A stretch of DNA of 64,000 nucleotides from Cryphonectria parasitica EP155. Lineage: Eukaryota > Ascomycota > Sordariomycetes > Diaporthales > Cryphonectriaceae. The position numbers and the translations under genes are program-made. Below the pieces are notes generated by a model. It saw only the letters and a program-made list of their open reading frames with translations. It was not told where the DNA came from and made no database searches. Location: assembly GCF_011745365.1 (NCBI RefSeq), contig NW_024468914.1, forward strand, positions 3,312,228-3,376,227, read 5' to 3'. Of this stretch, positions 23,452-35,309 are shown piece by piece. Every line of letters begins with the position of its first letter. Position 1 is the first letter of the stretch.

Positions 23452-24925
23452 CTACTCAGGTAAGCGGTCCGCCAGCATCTCCATGGGCCATTGCAACCAG
23501 TGAGCCCATTCAGGACCCAGAAAACAAGAGACGCTACGCAGGACAAAGACGGCAGCATCGCCAATGGCCCAATGAGTCCTCCCGGAATCCAGCAGGACCG
23601 CGTACCAGCCCAAGACAGCTACAGCCTCTGGTCTTCGCTGGCTCAGCAGGTCGAAGAACTCATTCGGGAAATACGCCCCCCAGCAGAAGATCAAGCGGAA
23701 CACATTGTCGGCTCGTGGAGACTGTGCCAGCTCGTCAAAGCCGACCTGCAGGAAGTGGACTGCCGTGCGGCAGGCTTCTTTGGCGATCGGGTCGAGGGCG
23801 GGCGTGATGGATATGAGCTGCCGCAGCATGTCGCATTCTTTTCCTACCGTGGACGAGCGCGTGGCGGCCCAGCTCCCCTCCCGCACAAGGGGTGCCAGGT
23901 CAGACTCGAGCAAGATGGTTGATGTCTTGTTGTAGATGACCCTGATGCCTCTCTGCACCTGCGCTGATCGTATGAATCGCTCCAGGAAAGCAGCGGCGTC
24001 GCCCTCGCGGTTGCCGAGAACATCAATTAGAAGATGTCGATTCAGCAAGCCGACAAAGAGGATGGTTGCCTCGCAGTTTGTCTTGTCGATGATTTGTGTG
24101 GCGTTGAACAACTCTATGGCTTTCGTCTGCAGCTGCACCGCCTGGCGCGAGTAAAATTGACAGCGATCTGGACGGAGGTGGGCGAGATGCTGTGCTGAGA
24201 TGGCCAAGATCTGATGGAGCAGACATGGAGTTCCCAGACTTCTCTGTAGGACAAGGTTTGTCCCTATTCCGAGAAGCTTCGGTGCCAAGTCGGGTGTCAT
24301 GGTGGCAGCTGTGCTTGTTGCGAAATGGACCAAGAGCTCCACGTGGTTCATATTCACCTCCTGGTCTATGTCGATTTGGACTGCATCCTGAGGATGGTCA
24401 CTGGAGCCCGGTCCGGCAACACCGGGGAGCTGTACCTGGCACACTGGAACATCCGATGGATGGGACGATGCAAGGTCTGGAAGAGTGGATGGAGTAGACC
24501 AATCAGACGAAGGATTGGGACGCCCTAGAGTACCCAGCGTGTCTGTAGCGACAGTATCTTGGCAGACTTCTCCATTGCCTGCTGAAGATGGAGAGTTGAC
24601 ATTGGATGTTGCGATGGGCGTAACAAGGGCATTGTGTGATTGGCGTGCGCTGGTAGCATTGCGGCTTCTGCTCGCTACAGACTTGCTGGCAACAGCTTCT
24701 GGGTACTTGCATGGACGGCCGACAACTTTGCAGTTACCACAATTCGGCTTGGTCTCGTCACACTACCAGAGGAACCAAGTCAGTACATTGGCCTGATAAG
24801 TCCACTGAAAGAGCAACAGGGTTAAACCGTTGATATTCGCAGCGTACCTTCATATGGCGCTGCTTGCAGCCCTGACAGCCATTGCGGGACTTCTTGTGTT
24901 GTGCTCTCCGCCGTTCTCCCATCAT
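23452..24925 (-). CDS. Zn(II)2Cys6 transcription factor
   Basis: A fungal binuclear zinc-cluster DNA-binding regulator. Exons 24925-24848 and 24762-23452 join in phase 0 across an 85-nt intron that splits the zinc cluster, a common position in this family. The product is 462 residues. The cluster reads CxxC-x6-C-x6-CxxC-x6-C: CQGC, then KC after the exon junction, then CGNC and PC. Basic residues (KKSRNG, KQRHMK) surround it. A Ser/Thr/Pro-rich linker follows (about 50-130), then an alpha-helical C-terminal region like the fungal-specific Upc2-type domain (HVELLVHFATSTA, LLHQILAISAQHLA). A frame upstream of the first ATG begins with TTG and was not used; the start is the first of two adjacent ATGs. 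Its target is unknown; the same-strand RTA1 gene is the obvious candidate. Confidence 0.9.
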
Positions 24926-26677
24926 TAGTATGCATACTGGTGTGAATCTAAACAATGTGTGAGTGAGAGACCGAAAGCAAGTACTCGTATTGTATAGCTT
25001 TGAAGCAAAATCTGGGTGTCTAAGTCTGGTGCGAGATAGACACGTACCGTATTCGGCAGCGGAATACGCGTATTCACAGTGGATTCGTATAAATAGTATG
25101 CAATCACAGTGGGAGGAATCAGGATTCAGCCTGCATATGTGGAGTCCGAGCTTTCAGCTCTATGCCCAGTTAGCCTATGAAAAGCTCATCCGACACATCC
25201 TAAATCTTATTTGCCCTGCAAGAGTCAGTTCTTATAACATGCTATAGCGGGAGCTAGACTTGGTTAATGCACACACTTGTCTCATGAACCTATCATGAAA
25301 GATATAAGGTCCAGCTAGGTCTGAGACACAGGCGTCGTCTTTTCCCCGACATCTATAAGCCTAGTTCGCTTAGTAGCAAAAACAGCACATTTCTCTGAGT
25401 TGTAAGAGAAGAGAATTCATTCTCTGCCATTTACTCAAGATCTGTAGACATTGCGAGTTTGATTATGTTTTATGCTGAATGTGTTGGATTTAGCAAAACG
25501 GCTGCTCACACAACTCCACAGCACGTGCTATATGTTCAACAACATGGGATGGACCGCCTGAAAAGGTAGAGGGGGTTATTATAAAGAAGGATTTGTCGTG
25601 ATTCTCTTCACGAAGAAAATTTTTCACAAACTGGTAGGTGTGTAGGAGGGAAAAAAGGAAGAGCTGGTTCTGAAAGACTGCCAATCTTTTTTTCACCAAC
25701 AGAATCACGAGTCCAGGACGAGTTCTGCAAGACCATGAACTTAACCATTGAGTCGAAGCTGTTACAAATCACAGGCACCCTCTCATGTGTCACTGCGAGA
25801 GTTAGATGTAAACGCATGCCCCCCACCCTACCCAGCACCATGAAAAGAAGGAAGGTGCGCAGACATGGAGTTAAGTCATGGCTCTCATTCCCATCTGGAT
25901 ACAGCGAGGGCGGCGTAAGAAATGAAACGTGCCATATTTGACATGATCAGAGAGACCCCTGATGATATGCCATAGCACAGCTCCCTCCAAGAACAACTTG
26001 AACGAAAGGAAAAAGAAAAGAAGGAAAAAGCAGGTTGGGACTTGATGCGACAATACAATCAAGCAGTAACGGGTGGAGGCAGCAGTGTGGTGAGGTCTCT
26101 AGACAACAAGATGACAGAAGAGTCAATTTGAGCATGCCTTAGCAGGCTACTTACTATAGTGTATATAGGAATTAGCAAGCGTGAGTAAAGATTCTCATTA
26201 TAATATATTTTGAGCCGATGAGTTCTCGTTGTTGGAGTTAATACTCCCCCTTCACTTGTCACTTAATAAGGCCCTCGCTAGATTTCCGCTGCCGCTGCAT
26301 GTGTGCGCTGTCTGAAGGCGTACATGTATTTGGTATGACAGAAAGCGGATAATTAAGAAAATAGCATGGTTTGTAAACCTTGACGCTTCAGTCAGTGAAG
26401 TGTCTCAAGTGACGAGAACATGATCTTGTGTACATGTTCTGTTTTCGCTACATAATGCTGGAGAAGGATCTGAAGAGTACAAGTCTGAACAGTAATTAGA
26501 GAATTAGAACTCTCATTGGGCATGATCACGTGGTCCTTGAGTGGTTTTATGGTACGACATGCGTTGAAAAAATATATATTACTGCCTTTCTGAAAGGTCA
26601 TGATATTATGCCCAAGGTATTAGATATGCAAAGCAATGCAAGGCGAAGTCCCATGGTCTGCCGATACAAACACCTCT
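24926..26677. other. Spacer, nothing recognised
   Basis: This 1.75 kb, fairly AT-rich stretch holds the promoter of the zinc-cluster regulator and the 3' flank of the surface-protein gene. No frame over 103 codons and no domain are seen. Confidence 0.5.
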
Positions 26678-27217
26678 CTACAGGTTGGCGAGCATAGCAG
26701 CACCACCAAAGAGAGCACCCATGCCGACGGCAGCGGTCTGGACGGGGCCGTAGTTGCCCGATGCGCTGGTGCTGGCGCTGCTCGAGGCTCCAGAGGCCGA
26801 GCTGGCGGCAGAGCTCTGGGCGGCGGAAGCCTTGGACGACACGCTCGAGGAGAGGGAGGCCAGCTCAGAAGACAGCGAGCTGGCGGCGGCGCCGGTGGCG
26901 GTGGAGAGGGCGGAGCCGATGGAGGAGGCGCGGCTGGCGCCGTCAGAGGTGATGGACGCCAGGACGGATGTGACGTCGCTGTTCACGGAGGAGATCTCGC
27001 TAGCCAGGGCCGAGGAGATAGAGGACGCGGCGCTAGCCAGGCTGCTGGTGTCAACGGAGGATCCGGTCACGGCGGGCGAAGATGAATCCTGAGCCTATTA
27101 TGAGTTTGTTCTTGTCAGACTTGTGTGTGTTCCAGCAGACCATGTGAGTTCAGGATCAGGGATGGAACATACCAGAGCCATGGAGGCGAAGGCGAGAACA
27201 ACGGCGGTGAAACGCAT
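26678..27217 (-). CDS. Ser/Ala-rich GPI-type cell-surface protein
   Basis: A small secreted protein of 153 residues. Exon 27217-27173 encodes almost exactly the signal peptide (MRFTAVVLAFASMAL). After a 78-nt intron (GTATGT donor, TAG acceptor), exon 27094-26678 encodes the rest in phase 0. The mature part is almost wholly Ser, Ala and Thr with scattered Asp and Glu in heptad-like spacing. It ends in a short Gly/Asn segment (SASGNYGP) and a hydrophobic tail (AAVGMGALFGGAAMLANL), the layout of a GPI anchor signal. It is likely O-mannosylated and placed in the wall or plasma membrane. No catalytic domain is present. A TATA box lies about 155 nt upstream. Confidence 0.85.
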
Positions 27218-27370
27218 CTTGATGGGTTGGTGTGGTTGTGTATGAGTGACGGGACTTTTGGTAGCACGAGACGATGCTTGTGTATGTCAAAGTTGGAATG
27301 TAGTAATATAGTATCTTGGAATAACCGGAAGAAAAGATGACTCTCAACAAGCAGTAGGGAGTTTGTGCCC

Positions 27371-27380
27371 TCTTTATATA
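27371..27380 (-). promoter_or_regulatory. TATA box, surface-protein gene
   Basis: TATATAAAGA on the minus strand, about 155 nt before the ATG at 27217. Confidence 0.55.
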
Positions 27381-27867
27381 GTACCTACCTTCGCACACAC
27401 GACCTAGTAACGCCTCCGACCGCCAGCCCCCAGATTCCAAGACCCTAGCTAGGGCTAGTCGCACCATGTATACTAAAGCATCAAGGTATTGACGACATTT
27501 GTCCAATGGTGGGGTGCGCACGTTCGGATGGATCGAAAGGATCTTTCTTGGAGCTCTTCGATCTACGTACACAGCCGGTACATCGAAAGCTGAAGCCTGG
27601 AAAAGGCTTGCTTTGTGTACCTCGGGGCTAAGTACAGTAAGGCGCGTGTCCTTTTGCAGGGCGGACCGTGCGGGTGCTTGCATCACTGCTGGGGGGATTC
27701 CCATGTAGTTTAATCTAGTTTAGAGGGAGACAAAAAAAAGTTCCGACTGGTGGCCATTGTTCATGAACCAGGATTAACAGGTTTCCAACAACTTTCGACA
27801 CTTACCATCTTCGTAGGCCACGAAAGCACACATCTTTGATCTCGCCTTTTACTTGGAGCAGCAGTAG

Positions 27868-27892
27868 GGGAGGAGGAGGAGGAGGAGGAGGG
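27868..27892. repeat. (GGA)n microsatellite
   Basis: About eight GGA units in non-coding DNA. Confidence 0.8.
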
Positions 27893-30800
27893 AACTTGAG
27901 CCTACATAGACCGTCATCTAAGAGTCTCTATTGCACTGTAACACAGCAACGCCATGTAAGCACTTAGGCTGTGTGCTCAGTCACCAAACCACTGCCGTGA
28001 CACAGCTAATTCCCTCGGAATCCTGAAAGGCAAGCATCCGTCATCGGAGCGTCTTGGCAAGCTTTGGGGGGGTGTTTTATGTACATACATTTGGCTCATT
28101 GTGCGTGTACATAATACCCTGGTGAAGGTTAGAGACCATAACCTTGATACATAGAGTCTCTGCTGTCTGTGAGAGTGTGTGAAAGAAGCCCTTTGTTCTT
28201 GTTCCCCCTCGGCTCGCGGCGTCTGGCACGGACTCCGCCACTGGCGCATCGCGGATCCCCGGAAATAATGACGGCATTCGTCGTCATAAGAAGGGCTGCT
28301 TGGCCCCACTGTCGTGAAATCCATTACGAAAAAGAAATGGCTTCTTTGGGCTGAGGTGAGCTGATCTCCACCAGGCTTCAAGCCTGTCGGGTTGACGGAT
28401 GGCTGGGCTGTGTTGTCTGAGGCAAAGGAAACGATGCACAGAGCAGCAGCAGCAGCAGCCCTCGTTGGCCGGCTCGGAACGCCGCAGCCTGGACGTGCAT
28501 TCCTTAATCTTGGCATCTTTCCCGCCTCCGCTTTCCTTGCTTCAGAGTCGTAATCTGTCGTCCCCCTGGCTGGCTGCACTCTTAACTGTTGCTGTATAAC
28601 ACGGAGACCGGAGCATGCACCCCAGGCGGGGAAAGTTCCCACCGGGAGGGTGTCTGGCGGAAGATCAGAGCCCCTTGAAAGCCTTCCTTCAGCTTGGCGG
28701 CTGCGTGCAGATGCATTCTTGATGTTTTACGTTCATATGACAAAGTGCAAGCCGCTCGCGACATTAGGATAATTATGCCCCCAACCTTTGCCAGCCCTTG
28801 CGTAATTCAGGAGGTTGGCCGAGCGCCACAGGTTTTAGTGTGTGTCGCCTCAAGCTTCGGGTCTGTTTCGATCAACGGACCTTACAAATGGCATCATTGT
28901 CTAGGATAGACTAACATGTCGTTGCTACACAGTTTCCATGTAGTGAGGCAATATGGGTGCCGGGTCTCGGTTGCCGACTGCATTTGGTAATCTGCACCTG
29001 AACGAGGTTCAAGTCAAGGGAGGATGGTACATGGGATGCGAAAGTCAGGGGCTAGACACGTCTCCGACAGAATAGCACTGTGCTTCTTGGCCTACATTTA
29101 GTGTCAACCGCCCAGAGCGGGTTGATGAGAAGCAAAAGAAAAGCAAGGCCGCTACTGGGCAGTCGTGGTATGTGCACAGACTTCGTGAGCCGTCGGCAGC
29201 ACTGCGGAAAATCTCCTGCAATTTAATGTTCTTGATGGTTACAACTCAATATCTGACTGTTACCGTCCCAGCAGGGACGTAGCAGATTAAGCGTGGCTAG
29301 GTTGAAGAGACTATGACTGTAGTACTTTTAATAAATCGACTCAAGTCTTCAATTGAAGTGCCGGTTCGCAATAGTACCAAAGGACAGCAGAAAAAGAGTG
29401 ACATACCAATTGTGACATCCAGGCGCGTGTCGTAATTGATCAGAGCTGGAGAGTAGAAAGTATGCTATCCAAACAGAACCTTTTCATTTATTCCACGCCT
29501 TTCTTAACAAGTATGAAGCAAATGTACCGAGAGGCAGATCGAATGCTAAGAAGTGCAAAGTGTGGAAAAGGCGTTTTAGCAAGACATCTCATGTCTTGCA
29601 CGGCGAATTTTAGACCTGATCAAGTCAGAGTTTAGTGTTAAACAACATTCCATATGCGGCTTTTGAATTGTATTCAGCATACATGAATCTGTGCAAATCG
29701 AGACAGCCTGGGTAATTTCTATACTCAAACTATTATACCTTATAAAGCGTCTAGTATTCTTTTGAATTCAATCGACTCAATCGATTTGGGATGTCGCCGG
29801 CCCCATCCTTACCCCAAAGAGCAACGTTTCGTGGTCTGCTGGCCTGTCCGTTCTCGAGACCACCGGATCTGTCAGCAAACGTGCCGATAGACATTGCTTC
29901 ACAAAAGACACAGGTGGCCGGAATTAAGGCCCAAAGCCCATAGAAAAGGCGAGTCGCCGAGCCTGCTTTTTTGGATGTCTGACAACAATCTCACCCCCAA
30001 TCTCACCCCGCCCCCCTTCTCGAGACTGTGGTTCAATCACACACCGGCATCCGTGATGTTTCAAAGGGCAGCTGAGACGAAGGCCTGCAATCCAACAACG
30101 CAGTAAGATTCTGACGTTTATAGCCGAGGGTCCCCCTTATCCGGCCTAGGCTTGATTATGGGACAACGTGTGCATACTGCGGTACGCTATAAACGGGCTT
30201 ACGTCGTGCTCAGCTGCAGCAGGACGAGTTGGGGGGCTGCTGTCCTAAAGCAGAAGCGATGGCACATGGGCAACATCCGAAATGGGACAGAAAGGAAGTA
30301 GGATGGGAGATGGAATGAACGTCGAAACGCACATCTACATATCGGACGTTTTTCGAAAGCACACGAGGAGAGTGCGATAATGACATTATTTTGAGATGTA
30401 TCGCCCTTGAATTCATTGCTACATTACAGTTTTCTCGAAAAGCCATGCCATGCAGGGTATTTTGATGTATTGATTAAGACTTTTTCTTCTTCTTCTGTTC
30501 CTGTTTTCCTATCCGAAATCGTTGGAAATTTCATTTTGCCTGGCGTTGAGTCTGGTATTCGAGTGCGATAACGCCAATCCATAATTACATATATGCTATC
30601 GCAGTAGATTGCGCAGGAAGCAGGAGGCAGGATGGCAATTATCTGCAAACCTCATCAAGGACGCGTATGCGCTCGATGCTGAGACGCTCAGGCACATAGG
30701 ATGCATACAAAAAGCATGTAAGGAATTCATTGCATTCCATCCAGGCGCAATCCTCTGCATCAATTTGTGCATTTAACCCAATCCACCAAGATAGAGCACC

Positions 30801-31408
30801 GGCGCACGCCGCATCGAGTCTCGTCCCGCATTCGAGCAGACAGAGAAGAGATGACGACGGGAAACAGCATGACAACCAGGTAAATCTTCAAAGAGAAAGG
30901 AAGCCATCAAGAGATTCGAATAACTTTCTTGCCAAAAATTGGTTTGGACAGGTTGGTATTTCAGGTTGGTGAGGGGCCGCGGCCATGTACGCAACCAGGA
31001 GGGCGTTGGAAGGCCGCGTGGATAGGACGACACGCGAGGCTGACCACTCCTCACCCGATTAAGCAGCCCACCCCTGGGCCCTTGGCCAACCAGTCAACTG
31101 CTAAATTTGATCCTCAGTATCATCGAGTTATGAGTTTTGAACAAGCAAGACGAGGGGAGGAGAGATGGCAGCGCATAAAAAGAATGCCTCGTTCCCCCCT
31201 CCCCCCCCCTTTGCTTTTGTAATGTAGACATCTTCTCCCTTTTGCGGTCCTCCAACAACCAGCCATTCTCTCAGAGCTGACGATCCTTTTCTGTGCCCTG
31301 GCGGCCTTGGTATTACTTGCCTTTCATATACACGCTCATTTGTTATAGCCATTCTTTCCCATCTTACGAAAGGTTCAGTGTGGTTGATCACACACAAACA
31401 CAACCATC

Positions 31409-32071
31409 ATGTACACCCAATCCCTCTTTCTCGCCGCCCTGACCGGCGTAGCAACAGCCAGCGTTCTTCCCCCGCGGGACTCCTCCCCAGGCGTCAACAT
31501 CTACAACATGGGCTCCGCCCAGCAAACCTTCTACTTCTGCAACAACGCCGCCAACGGCGACGGCACCGCCGACCCAGGCTTCACCTCGGGCACCTCAGGC
31601 TGCTCGAACCTCGTGACCTCCGTGGCCGTGGCCCCGAGCGCCTCGACCACCGTCGCCCTCGCAACGACCTTTAGCGGCCGCATCGCCCGCAGCACCGACA
31701 CCCCGGCCACGTGGGTCGAGGTGCAGTTCCAGAGCGGCGGCACGGCGTGGGGCGACGTCAGCCTGGAGATTGGCTGTGACGGCCCTGCGCAGGTTGGGCC
31801 TGCGTCCGGCGGCGGCTCGGCGCAGGTGGTGGGGTTCTCGACGCCTGCTGATATCGTCAGTGGTGCGCCGGACGGGGCCACCGAGACCAGGGCCGATGGT
31901 GTCAAGGTCATCTCTGCGCCTTACTCGGAGGGCCAGGTGACCAACCAGGCCGCGGCCGACTATCTGCTGAGCACAGTGCCGCAGGGCAACACCATGGCGT
32001 ACATCACCACCACCTCTGGAACAGATGTGACCACGAGCTCCAACAACCAGCTTGATGTGACGTTCTACTAG
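31409..32071 (+). CDS. Secreted protein, weakly thaumatin-like, function unknown
   Basis: A single-exon gene encoding 220 residues. It begins with a clear signal peptide (MYTQSLFLAALTGVATAS). The mature part is Gly, Ser, Thr and Ala rich with few charged residues and three cysteines (FCNN, GCSN, GCDG). The NIYNMG start of the mature chain, WVEVQFQSGGTAWGDVSLEIGCDGP in the middle and a C-terminal beta-rich tail look like a compact extracellular beta-sandwich. The overall character recalls small thaumatin-like or necrosis-associated fungal secreted proteins, but I cannot assign a family. The ATG has a good Kozak context (CCATCATG). Third-position GC is high, unlike the flanking spacer, which supports real coding. 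It could act at the wall or as an effector; there is no direct evidence. Confidence 0.8.
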   Translation: MYTQSLFLAALTGVATASVLPPRDSSPGVNIYNMGSAQQTFYFCNNAANGDGTADPGFTSGTSGCSNLVTSVAVAPSASTTVALATTFSGRIARSTDTPATWVEVQFQSGGTAWGDVSLEIGCDGPAQVGPASGGGSAQVVGFSTPADIVSGAPDGATETRADGVKVISAPYSEGQVTNQAAADYLLSTVPQGNTMAYITTTSGTDVTTSSNNQLDVTFY

Positions 32072-32561
32072 ACGACAGGACGATAGGGGGCCAGGGCGGA
32101 GAAGAAGGCGGTAGTAGAAGGGGGCTGGCACTGAAGGGTTCAAACCTGGCGGAAACACTGGCGTTAGCACTTGATTTCTCTCATTTATGATTTTGTGTAT
32201 TTTCCCAAATCTTCACTTCTCTTGGACGGCCTTGGGCCTCTTTTTGTTGTTTTATTTACAGGTCGCATTGAGGAAAGGTCGTTGGGGACAAGAAATCTTT
32301 TTTTTTTAAAAAAAAGTCTTTTCTATTTTGCTTCCTTCTTTCGATTCTCTATCTGGGTATCCATTTTGTATGTCTCTAGCTTTTAAGCTGCAGCTACCAG
32401 CTATCGAATGCTCGGACGGTGGAGCATGTCAGCCTTTATCTGAGGCAATTTTGTAGGAGGGGCGGCCGGAGAGGAACCTCTCTGCTGCCCCAGCTGATGA
32501 TGGCCTGTTGATTGCAAGAGCCGTCATGCTTCTTGGGATTCGGAATCATAGCAGGGCGAGA
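32072..32561. other. Convergent 3' flanks
   Basis: This stretch lies between two converging genes, the secreted protein and the DEAD-box helicase. It has T/A-rich tracts around 32300-32340 that could serve 3'-end formation. No gene is seen. Confidence 0.5.
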
Positions 32562-34430
32562 TCAGGCGGGTCTGGGCGTCGCGACAATGTTGAGTCCAGG
32601 CACGCCTTTCAGACCCATCTTTCCGACAAGCCTCTTCTCGACAGGCGGAACCGACGTCGCACCCAAGCCCTCGAGAGCAAACGTGTTGCCCTGGCGGACA
32701 AGCTCTGCAGGGGTCCAGTTCAGAGTCTTCAGGTGCGACTTGTAATAGCCAAGCCAAGCCCGATACACCTTGGCTTGCTTCTCGGGGTCCATGTCCCTCA
32801 CGATCCTCATGACTGAGGCGTGACCATCCAGTCCGGCAGGCGTGTCTACGAACTTGATCATGGACATGGTCTTCCTCGGGAACTGAGCCTCGTGTGAGGT
32901 GACCACCAAGGTGCCCCGACCTTCTGCGCCAGCACGGGCGGTTCGGCCGAGGCGGTGGATGTAGGCCTCCTTTTCAGACGGAAGACCAACCTGGAAGACG
33001 TTGGTCACGCCGGGAAAGTCCAGACCACGAGCGATGACATCTGTGGCCACCAGAATTCCGCTTTTGGCTTTCCGGTATGTGTCTGTGTTCTTGGTGCGCT
33101 TACTCTGCGTCATGCGGGAGTGGACCTCAGAGACGGGGGGAAGGTCGGGAAACAGTGCCAAGACATGGCTGTAGAACTCGACTTGTGCTGCCGTGGGGGC
33201 GAAGATGATGGCCTTGAGCCCATTGCTTCCGACAGTGGCCATCTCGTGGCGCAGGGCCCCGAGGACAGCAGTGGCGAGGTCTGAGAAGTCCTGCACGGTG
33301 ACGAGGCGCTGGGGCACGTGCTCGTGGGTCTGGGCCTCGCCCTTGGGGATGGTGGAGATGAACTTGTAGCCGTTTGACAGTGCGATGCTAGCGAACTGCT
33401 CGACGCGCTGGTTGATGGTGGCGGAGAAGAGCATGCCCTGACGGTTGGTCGAGGCCTTGTCTGGCAGGTATCTCACAATCTTCTGGATATCAGGGAGGAA
33501 GCCCATGTCCATGAGGCGATCGGCCTCGTCCAGGACGAATGTCTGTAGGCCCTGCATTTTAGCCTGCAGCTGCCCGCCCTCATCACCGAGGTAGTCCAAG
33601 ATGCGACCAGGCGTGGCGACCAGGATATCGCAGCCCGCCATGATGTTTCTGAAGCCAGTCTTTGGGTTGGTTCCTCCCACGGCGATCTGGACCTTGTACC
33701 CAGGAAAGCGGGATAGCAGGCGCTTGGCGTCTTCTGCGATCTGGATGGCCAGCTCTCGCGTGGGAGAGATGACGAGGAGAGAGACGGGGCGAGACGTGGC
33801 GGAGGCTGCTTGCGAGGTGCGGCCAGGGTTGGTGATGAGCTTCTGAATGGCAGGAATGAGGAATGCAAACGTCTTGCCGGTGCCAGTCTTTGCCTGGGCA
33901 AGCATGTCGCCGCCAGTCATGGTATATGGAAGGGTCTGGGCCTGCACGGTGGTCATCGTCGTCAACTTGAGGTCCTGGGTGATCGTTTTGAGAAGCTCTG
34001 GGTTGATGTTGAACTGGGCAAGCTCTTCGAACCGATCTTTGCCCGAGACATTGTCGGGTGAGGCTTGTGTCGGTATCGCAGTCGCGTTGGCCGTCGTTGC
34101 GAGGGAGGGAGAGGGCGAGGAATCAGAGGAGAAGGGGGCAGACAATGATGGATTCTGCTGCTGGTTTGTATTCGGGTTAGGAGGGCCGCGTCGGTTGCGA
34201 TTGCGGTTGCCGAAAGGATACTGTCGCTTTCGAGAGGAATTATTCCTCGAACCACCGGCGGTGGACTGACCATTTGAGCCGTTCATGGTCAAGAAGAGGG
34301 TGGAATGAAGGCGTCGAGATGAAGGAGACTGCAAAGTGTTGCACTCAATTCCACAAGGCACGCGCGGCTGCTGACAATATACAGGTCTGACGTGACGAAG
34401 AAGCGCAAATCGACGGAGAACTTGCGACAT
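32562..34430 (-). CDS. MSS116: Mitochondrial DEAD-box RNA helicase, MSS116-type
   Basis: An ATP-dependent RNA helicase and chaperone of the DEAD-box family. Yeast Mss116 promotes splicing of mitochondrial group I and II introns, and translation. The single-exon product is 622 residues from the ATG at 34430; a longer open frame extends 99 codons upstream but begins with a non-ATG codon. The N-terminus (MSQVLRRFALLRHVRP) is basic and Arg-rich with no acidic residues, as in mitochondrial presequences. The helicase core carries the Q motif (about 140-168), motif I AQAKTGTGKT (178-187), Ia PTRELAIQ, Ib TPGR, motif II DEAD (301-304), motif III SAT (336-338), motif V ATDVIARGLDFP, and motif VI HRLGRTARAG. 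The middle linker (about 50-125) is Asn/Ser/Pro-rich. It is read divergently from the SIMPL gene. Confidence 0.92.
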   Translation of the reverse strand: MSQVLRRFALLRHVRPVYCQQPRVPCGIECNTLQSPSSRRLHSTLFLTMNGSNGQSTAGGSRNNSSRKRQYPFGNRNRNRRGPPNPNTNQQQNPSLSAPFSSDSSPSPSLATTANATAIPTQASPDNVSGKDRFEELAQFNINPELLKTITQDLKLTTMTTVQAQTLPYTMTGGDMLAQAKTGTGKTFAFLIPAIQKLITNPGRTSQAASATSRPVSLLVISPTRELAIQIAEDAKRLLSRFPGYKVQIAVGGTNPKTGFRNIMAGCDILVATPGRILDYLGDEGGQLQAKMQGLQTFVLDEADRLMDMGFLPDIQKIVRYLPDKASTNRQGMLFSATINQRVEQFASIALSNGYKFISTIPKGEAQTHEHVPQRLVTVQDFSDLATAVLGALRHEMATVGSNGLKAIIFAPTAAQVEFYSHVLALFPDLPPVSEVHSRMTQSKRTKNTDTYRKAKSGILVATDVIARGLDFPGVTNVFQVGLPSEKEAYIHRLGRTARAGAEGRGTLVVTSHEAQFPRKTMSMIKFVDTPAGLDGHASVMRIVRDMDPEKQAKVYRAWLGYYKSHLKTLNWTPAELVRQGNTFALEGLGATSVPPVEKRLVGKMGLKGVPGLNIVATPRPA

Positions 34431-35309
34431 GAGGAACGAGATAAATGAAGGAGAGAACAACCCAGAAGTGAGAGGGCCGAGAGTGAAAAAAGATGACAGG
34501 AGAGGAACAATGAGAAGGGAAAGAAGAAAAAAAAGGCGAAAGGGGCTGCCGCACTGGTGCCAGGAACAGAGACTTTCTATAGAGGGACGCCCCCAAGCGC
34601 CTTCGAGAATTGACGTCTTATCGCCTGTGTCCGATAAGATTAGCTGATAACGGGTTCGCCGATGACGGTGCCGATTCTCGTCTCTCCAGTAGTAGTAGCC
34701 TGAACCGTCTCCGATCCTTCCTCCCAAATGTTTTCACCTGCTCGTCATCCTTTCAATGCAGATGGCAATTCATCACCTGCAAGCTTTTATTTGAAGATCA
34801 ATGCAGGACGGGGACGTGTCTTTCTATTTCTTTCTTCTCTCTTTAGTATTCTTTTCTTCAGAATGGCTACATGATCGTTTAGATGGCTTTCATACTCTGG
34901 GCCTGGGCGGAGAGGTGCGACTTACCTAACAAGTGAGTCCCACAGAGCACCGCTTCGCCCGAACTGGAACTGGATCAGGCAGACACGGGATCCACCCTCA
35001 TTCACTCACCTCGCACTCCCCTTCCCTCTCTACCTCTACCTATCTTTTAATAGATATGGATTTCCAAGTAGTATCCTCACTGCCTTACAGCGAGGAGGGG
35101 CAAAAAAGTATAAAAGAGGGCTCCCACCCTCACTCTCATCCGTCCTCGAGGAAATTCCAGCTCTTTAGCAGTGCATCTTGACGCGATGGTCCTGGTCTAA
35201 CATTGCCTTACCCGATACCTCTTCTCTTCTGTCCTCTCATCTCGGTCTCCTGCCCATCTTGGTACCTCCTCTGTATCCCCTTGACTTCTTCTTGCCTGCC
35301 TCTCCAGAC
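34431..35309. other. Divergent promoter region
   Basis: An 880 bp stretch between the divergent helicase and SIMPL genes. CT-rich tracts precede the SIMPL start at 35310. No gene is seen. Confidence 0.5.

Larger units (their letters stand above)
27218..31408. other. 4.2 kb spacer, no gene recognised
   Basis: No supportable gene. It contains a GGA array (27868-27892), six CAG units (28443-28459) and a short GC hairpin (about 29109-29128, CAACCGC ... GCGGGTTG). Base composition becomes AT-richer around 29.2-29.8 kb. Open frames stay short and overlap on both strands. The right end holds the promoter of the secreted protein. Confidence 0.5.
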
